A DNA stretch of 12,124 bases from the NCBI GenBank assembly GCA_958430865.1, contig CAUDNR010003879.1, positions 60,554-72,677 of the forward strand. The letters are read 5' to 3'. The notes under the pieces are model-generated. The model was given only the letters and a program-made list of their open reading frames with translations, was not told the origin of the DNA and searched no databases. Origin of the DNA: Entrophospora sp. SA101. Lineage: Eukaryota > Glomeromycota > Glomeromycetes > Entrophosporales > Entrophosporaceae. Of the stretch, positions 9,113 to 12,124 are shown in pieces. The position numbers were made by a program, and so were the translations under genes. The number at the start of each line of letters is the position of its first letter. Position 1 is the stretch's first letter.

Positions 9113-9721
9113 GTGCCAACTGCTGGTTATCAAAAAACAATAGGTGGTTATCGAGAAGTAATCGAAGATATTAAATTCCACTTAGAGAAAAAGAAAGAAA
9201 GTTCTAAGCAATCCGTCCAAGAACTTACGCAAAAGAATCAGGGTAGTGAGCCGCAAAAGTATACTCTCAATTTTTCTCGGGAATATACTAAGGAAGATAC
9301 CTATGACTGAGGCATTGAACTCTCGGCCGGAATAGAAACCGGGATTAGAACGGGAGTACCTTTGCTGGCAGAAGGAGAATTGTCTCTTAAATTGGAAGCC
9401 AAAGTCTCTCATGGGAGGAGCCATACTCAATCCAAGACTGAAACTATAGAAGGAATGTTAGAAGTAAATTGCCCCGCTAACTCCATGGTAGTAGCCAAAG
9501 CAATTTTGCAAGAACATAATTTAGAGATTCCGATTACTACAACAATTTCTTGCTATTTGACTGATAAAAGCGGTAATGAGAGGAAGTACACTTACAAAAT
9601 AGATGGAACTTTTAAAGGAAAATATACCAAAGCATTTGTTAATTATGAGAAGGCAGTTTCTTTGGAGCAGCAAGGTCAAGTTGTTCAACCAACCACCTTT
9701 CCTTTTAATCCAGATAAATAA
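9113..9721 (+). CDS. Aerolysin-like (ETX/MTX2 or natterin type) beta-pore-forming domain protein, possibly fused to the broken kinase
   Basis: The frame is open from 9089 to TAA 9719-9721 with one UGA Trp at 9308. A GTG at 9113 is a possible start (202 aa), but no Shine-Dalgarno precedes it. An approximately 45-residue Lys/Glu/Gln-rich lead-in is followed by alternating Ser/Thr-rich strands: YTLNFSREYTKEDTYDW, a Gly-rich stretch ending GIRTGVPLLAEGELS, HGRSHTQSKTE, a CPANSMVVAKA strand and EIPITTTISCYLTDKSG. This succession is typical of the pore-forming module of aerolysin-like proteins, in which the Ser/Thr-rich strands line the barrel. There is no signal peptide and no recognised receptor-binding domain. 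It begins a frameshift away from the DLG of the kinase remnant, so it may have been the C-terminal half of a kinase-pore-former fusion. Whether it is now expressed or intact is unknown. Confidence 0.65.
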
Positions 9722-9748
9722 GCAAAGAGTCAATTTTTGCACCACAGA

Positions 9749-9945
9749 CTAACTTTTCAAATCCAAAACTATATGAATGGCTTTTTCTACTTCTTCTAAA
9801 ACCGACCAAGAGATTTTCCCCCAAGCATTATTTTAATGTTATTTTCACGTTAAATAACCAAAATCATCCTTTGTTCTTTTTCTTGGATTAGTAGCGTTTT
9901 GTTGGGTTTTTCACCACTGATAGAGGAGAAAACTACTGCCAAACA
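9749..9945 (-). pseudogene. Probable remnant of a MazF/PemK-type toxin gene
   Basis: Two minus-strand pieces in different frames resemble parts of a MazF/PemK RNase. The upstream piece (9945 to about 9855) reads LAVVFSSISGEKPNK and EKEQRMILVI, like the early beta strands. The downstream piece (9832 to the TAG at 9749-9751) reads ISWSVLEEVEKAIHIVLDL, close to the usual C-terminal helix (S.E.+..V.+AI.IVLDL). The middle is missing and stops intervene. It is convergent with the pore-former gene and lies beside a TumE/TumA-like pair, in keeping with an island of toxin modules. Evidence is by eye and the pieces are short. Confidence 0.4.
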
Positions 9946-9953
9946 GGGATAAA

Positions 9954-10052
9954 ATGATAGCAATGGTGGTTATTCATTGTCAAATTTTACTTTTAGTCGG
10001 TTTTTTGGTTGGATTATTCATGCTAATTTTTACTTTAATCCTAAAAATATAA
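9954..10052 (+). CDS. 32-aa hydrophobic membrane peptide, copy 1
   Basis: ATG at 9954 to TAA at 10050-10052, preceded by AGGGATAAA, a plausible Shine-Dalgarno at close spacing and unusual in this window. The peptide begins MIAMVVIHCQILLLVGF, is one uninterrupted hydrophobic helix of about 27 residues, and ends with a single Lys (LKI). Size and form resemble type I toxin or holin-like peptides and also small phage membrane proteins. No antisense RNA gene could be identified by eye. Duplication of the whole unit in tandem recalls multi-copy small-peptide toxin loci. Confidence 0.5.
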   Translation: MIAMVVIHCQILLLVGFLVGLFMLIFTLILKI

Positions 10053-10080
10053 ATATGTGGTGCTAAAACTACAGGATAAA

Positions 10081-10179
10081 ATGATAGCAATGGTGGTTAT
10101 TCATTGTCAAATTTTACTTTTAGTCGGTTTTTTGGTTGGATTATTCATGCTAATTTTTACTTTAATCCTAAAAATATAA
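10081..10179 (+). CDS. 32-aa hydrophobic membrane peptide, copy 2
   Basis: This is identical to the peptide at 9954-10052, encoded in the second 127-bp unit and preceded by AGGATAAA. It lies 28 bp upstream of the TumE-like gene. Maintenance of a second intact copy is either too recent to have decayed or favoured for dosage. Function unknown. Confidence 0.5.
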   Translation: MIAMVVIHCQILLLVGFLVGLFMLIFTLILKI

Positions 10180-10207
10180 ATATGTGGTGCTAAAACTACA
10201 TGTATAA

Positions 10208-10528
10208 ATGTCAGATTATTTTCTTTCCCACGAAGAAGAAGTGCTAGAAACTGACCAAGGATATATCATTAAGCTTCGTTTGTTAAGTAAAAGATTTTTC
10301 ACTAAGCAATCAGCGGAATTTCCTGAAAATTATAAATTTAGTTGAATTGCTTTTAATATCGATAATCCTAATGAGCGAATATTATTTGATAATCATCCTG
10401 GTAAGCCACCGCATTATCATCTTGATAAGCAACCAAGCGTTTACTTTGAATGAGTTTCCTTGGCAGCCAGTAGAAAGTTATTCTTCCAAAAGGTTTATGA
10501 AAGATTTGGCTATTTTGATTATGAGTAA
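10208..10528 (+). CDS. tumE: TumE-like toxin (DUF6516-type), 106 aa
   Basis: ATG at 10208 to TAA at 10526-10528, with two UGA Trp codons. The protein is a compact alpha/beta type: YIIKLRLLSKRFF, then YKFSWIAFNID, then the diagnostic ILFDNHPGKPPHYHLDKQ at about 60-77, and a C-terminal helix (LFFQKVYERFG). The FDNH...PH.H motif and size of about 100 residues fit the TumE family, the toxin of a two-gene toxin-antitoxin system. The next gene is a winged-helix protein overlapping its 3' end, the expected TumA partner. It is preceded by TGTATAA immediately before the ATG and lacks a Shine-Dalgarno. The frame appears intact, so the pair may be functional. Confidence 0.7.
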
Positions 10529-10964
10529 CAATATGAAAGACAAAAAAAAAGAATTTATTTTCCAATATGACCCACTGGCTTCGCCTAAAAGGATGTTTGA
10601 CCGCTTTGAAGAGGCTATTAAAACTGGTAAAAAACATATCCAGCCCAAAAATGTCATGATTGCTAACCGTCTCGAAACTATTTATCGAGTAGCCAGCCAA
10701 GTTAGAATGGATTTATTAGCCTGTTTGGTAGACAAGCAGCCGGCTAACATTCAAGAATTAGCCCAATTACTTAATCGTGATTATGCTAATGTTTGGCGAG
10801 ACTGCCAAGCCCTAAATAGTTTAGGAATTATTAAGTTAAAAAAGGTCAGTTTAGATGCCAAAAAAGCCCAAATTCAGCCAATTGCTTTATATGAAAAAAT
10901 TATCATTGAATTTCCAATTAAGCCAGTGAGAGAAAATGTTGCTGCTGTGCCTTTGGGAGTATAG
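10497..10964 (+). CDS. tumA: TumA-like winged-helix antitoxin, 155 aa
   Basis: The frame ends at TAG 10962-10964. I prefer the ATG at 10497 because AAGG lies four bases upstream and the resulting N-terminus (MKDLAILIM) supplies the first beta strand seen in relatives. The alternative ATG at 10521 (147 aa) overlaps the tumE stop as ATGAGTAA. Residues about 40-70 are a helical linker (FEEAIKTGKKHIQ). The winged helix follows at about 70-120: RMDLLACLVDKQPANIQELA, then a recognition helix in NRDYANVWRDCQALNSLGII. The C-terminus ends in a strand (YEKIIIEFPI) that probably contacts the toxin. It should neutralise TumE and autoregulate the operon through the winged helix. The overlap indicates translational coupling. 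Confidence 0.75.
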   Translation: MKDLAILIMSNNMKDKKKEFIFQYDPLASPKRMFDRFEEAIKTGKKHIQPKNVMIANRLETIYRVASQVRMDLLACLVDKQPANIQELAQLLNRDYANVWRDCQALNSLGIIKLKKVSLDAKKAQIQPIALYEKIIIEFPIKPVRENVAAVPLGV

Positions 10965-11280
10965 TTTTAATTTTTTTTATGCTTAGCAAGGTAGAAAAAT
11001 CGAAAAGGCGAAAAAAGCAAAATCAACAAAGAAATTATTGCCAAAAGAAAAGGAGTTATAACCTCTCAAAAAAAAAGCCATATCCATTACATCGCTCAAT
11101 ACCTAAAAGACACAAAAGCAAGCAAAGGAAGCAAAATAATCAACAGCAAATCTCACCCAGTAATTTTCTTTTTTCGTCAAAGGTGAACACCCCTAATTAT
11201 TAAAACCAAAGAACAGAGCAAATATAAGAATGAAAAAGTTATTGCTAATCCAAGCGTCCTCGCTACATTATCAGGCATCA
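10965..11280. other. A-rich region without a confident gene
   Basis: Two weak plus-strand frames compete. One runs from ATG 10979 to TAA near 11203 (74 residues, extremely Lys/Arg/Gln-rich, no Shine-Dalgarno). The other is open from about 10995 to 11303, has no ATG, but more ordinary composition (INKEIIAKRKGVITSQKKSH, then YIAQYLKDTKASKGSK). The second runs into the convergent LRAT gene. A start in the first frame followed by a frameshift into the second would give a decayed small protein. No hairpin terminator was seen, only the T-run at 10971-10978 after tumA. Confidence 0.35.
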
Positions 11281-12124
11281 TTACATTATTTTACAATCCT
11301 TAAATGGCACCACTGTTTTGGCTTCGTATTCAGTTTTGATTTGTTTGTATCAGTAGCCAGTTCTTTTGCCTAATTCATTATTAGTTTCTTTAATTTCCTC
11401 AGTTAATTTGATAATTGAACCTTTGCTGTTATTAACTGTTTTTAACTCACATCCACTACAAATTTTGCAATCTTTTCACCCCCAGAAAGTCCTATTACGT
11501 TCGTTTCATATCTGCCTAGAATAATCAACGCCAAAAGCAAAACCATTCGCATGATGTTCGCAATTATTATTAGGCAAGCAATATCAACCTTTATCATAGT
11601 CATTTTCTCAGGCTCAATCAATCTGTCGAGCTATCAGTTCATAGTGCTTAAAAGGGAGAACTGGATGATAAGCGAATATCTCACCTTGTATATGGTTCAC
11701 AGTAAAAGTTTCTCAATCAGTAATTATGGTTCTGTTCGTTTCTCTTCTTTTGCTCTCTGAACTAAAATGACAAACTTGCTCATCACCTAAATAAACTCCT
11801 ACATGCCAATAGCGAACTCCAGGAAGTGCTGCCTTCCTTACCCAAACTACATCCAAAGGTTTTAAATAACCATCGGGGTTTTTATTAGGAACCCCTATTT
11901 CTACCTCGACTGGCATGCTTATCGAGTTTGGTTCTCCATGATGATGATCTAATGAAGGAGCAGCATCAATAAGTTCAACTCTAGTTTCCGTTTCGCAAGG
12001 TAAATTAATCACCCTCACTTGTGGTTCACCAACCAAATTAGCAAAAGTAGTATATTCGTTTGCTTTTCAATGAATATCAGCAAAAGGACTAATTTGATTA
12101 TTATTATCACAGAGTTTATCTTTT
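11281..12124 (-). CDS. LRAT-domain (NlpC/P60-like fold) acyltransferase or hydrolase family protein, 5' end outside the window
   Basis: The minus frame is open from the right edge to TAA 11283-11281, giving 280 residues, with several UGA Trp codons. A TTG near 12036 could be a start, but coding continues upstream in the same frame. The domain begins PLDVVWVRK, then has the first catalytic-type His in YWHVGVYLGDE (His codon 11805-11803), a second His in VCHFSS (11769-11767), and NNNCEHHANGFAFG with the nucleophile Cys (codon 11562-11560). His, His and Cys in this order are the LRAT triad; NCEHF is the usual motif, here NCEHH. A Cys-rich tail (CKICSGCEL) follows, resembling a small zinc ribbon. 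LRAT proteins transfer or hydrolyse acyl groups on lipids and are common in eukaryotes. Origin from the fungal host is possible and should be tested by phylogeny. Confidence 0.75.

Larger units (their letters stand above)
9947..10200 (+). repeat. Exact 127-bp tandem duplication
   Basis: Bases 9947-10073 are repeated directly at 10074-10200 with no difference seen, and the copies abut. Each unit contains a short Shine-Dalgarno-like AGG(G/A), a 33-codon frame and a tail ending gtgctaaaactaca. Identity suggests a very recent duplication or active homogenisation. The second copy ends 7 bases before the ATG of the TumE-like gene. Confidence 0.95.

Noticed and set aside
9947..10200. CRISPR array
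   Set aside because: Only two abutting copies of a 127-bp unit with an ORF and no spacers.
10368..10700. Minus-strand ORF of 110 codons across the tumE/tumA overlap
   Set aside because: Shadow of two plus-strand genes with recognisable family motifs.
11551..11760. Plus-strand ORF of 69 codons
   Set aside because: Antisense to the LRAT catalytic region, which has the conserved His, His and Cys on the minus strand.
1..12124. UGA read as glycine (code 25) or as stop (standard code)
   Set aside because: UGA falls at positions where families have Trp, such as WIPY in the kinase and Trp-rich spots in the LRAT and HWDV proteins. Reading it as stop fragments every long gene.

Overview
The window looks like an accessory region of a low-GC wall-less bacterium (Mollicutes type) that reads UGA as tryptophan. 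Long frames run cleanly through many in-frame TGA codons but no TAA or TAG. The TGAs fall where related families have Trp, for example the first position of the WIPY motif in the kinase remnant. The kinase remnant resembles the very large kinase family of arbuscular mycorrhizal (Glomeromycota) fungi. The best guess is therefore a mycoplasma-related endobacterium of such fungi (the 'Candidatus Moeniiplasma' group), which is known to carry host-derived genes. That host assignment is inference.

Layout. (1) 1-4155, minus: one open-ended coiled-coil protein of at least 1385 residues, with 9-bp microsatellites and a nested 14/77-residue repeat. (2) 4156-4311: a divergent promoter region with a 13-T tract. 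(3) 4312-7065, plus: a 917-residue coiled-coil protein with two membrane segments. It shares a short motif-plus-membrane-segment module with the minus-strand giant. (4) 7077-7542, plus: a 74-residue HWDV-type protein resembling C-terminal domains of polymorphic toxins, followed one base later by a 79-residue protein that could be its immunity partner. (5) 7543-8174: a purine-rich, GC-elevated patch and a small broken minus-strand gene. (6) 8175-9721, plus: a frameshifted fungal-type protein kinase that stops after the DLG motif, followed directly by an aerolysin-like beta-pore-forming domain. (7) 9749-9945, minus: a probable mazF/pemK remnant. (8) 9947-10200: an exact 127-bp tandem duplication, each copy carrying an identical 32-residue single-span membrane peptide. 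(9) 10208-10964, plus: a TumE/TumA-like toxin-antitoxin pair. (10) 10965-11280: no confident gene. (11) 11281-12124, minus: an LRAT-domain protein whose 5' end lies outside the window.

Taken together this is an island of host-interaction and conflict genes: very large coiled-coil, probably surface-associated proteins; eukaryote-like domains (kinase, LRAT, pore-former); and several small toxin-type modules, some decaying. No housekeeping genes, tRNAs, rRNAs, CRISPR arrays or transposases were recognised. Functions are assigned from motifs read by eye, so family names are strongest for the kinase, LRAT, aerolysin-like and TumE/TumA calls and weakest for the toxin/immunity pair and the mazF remnant.
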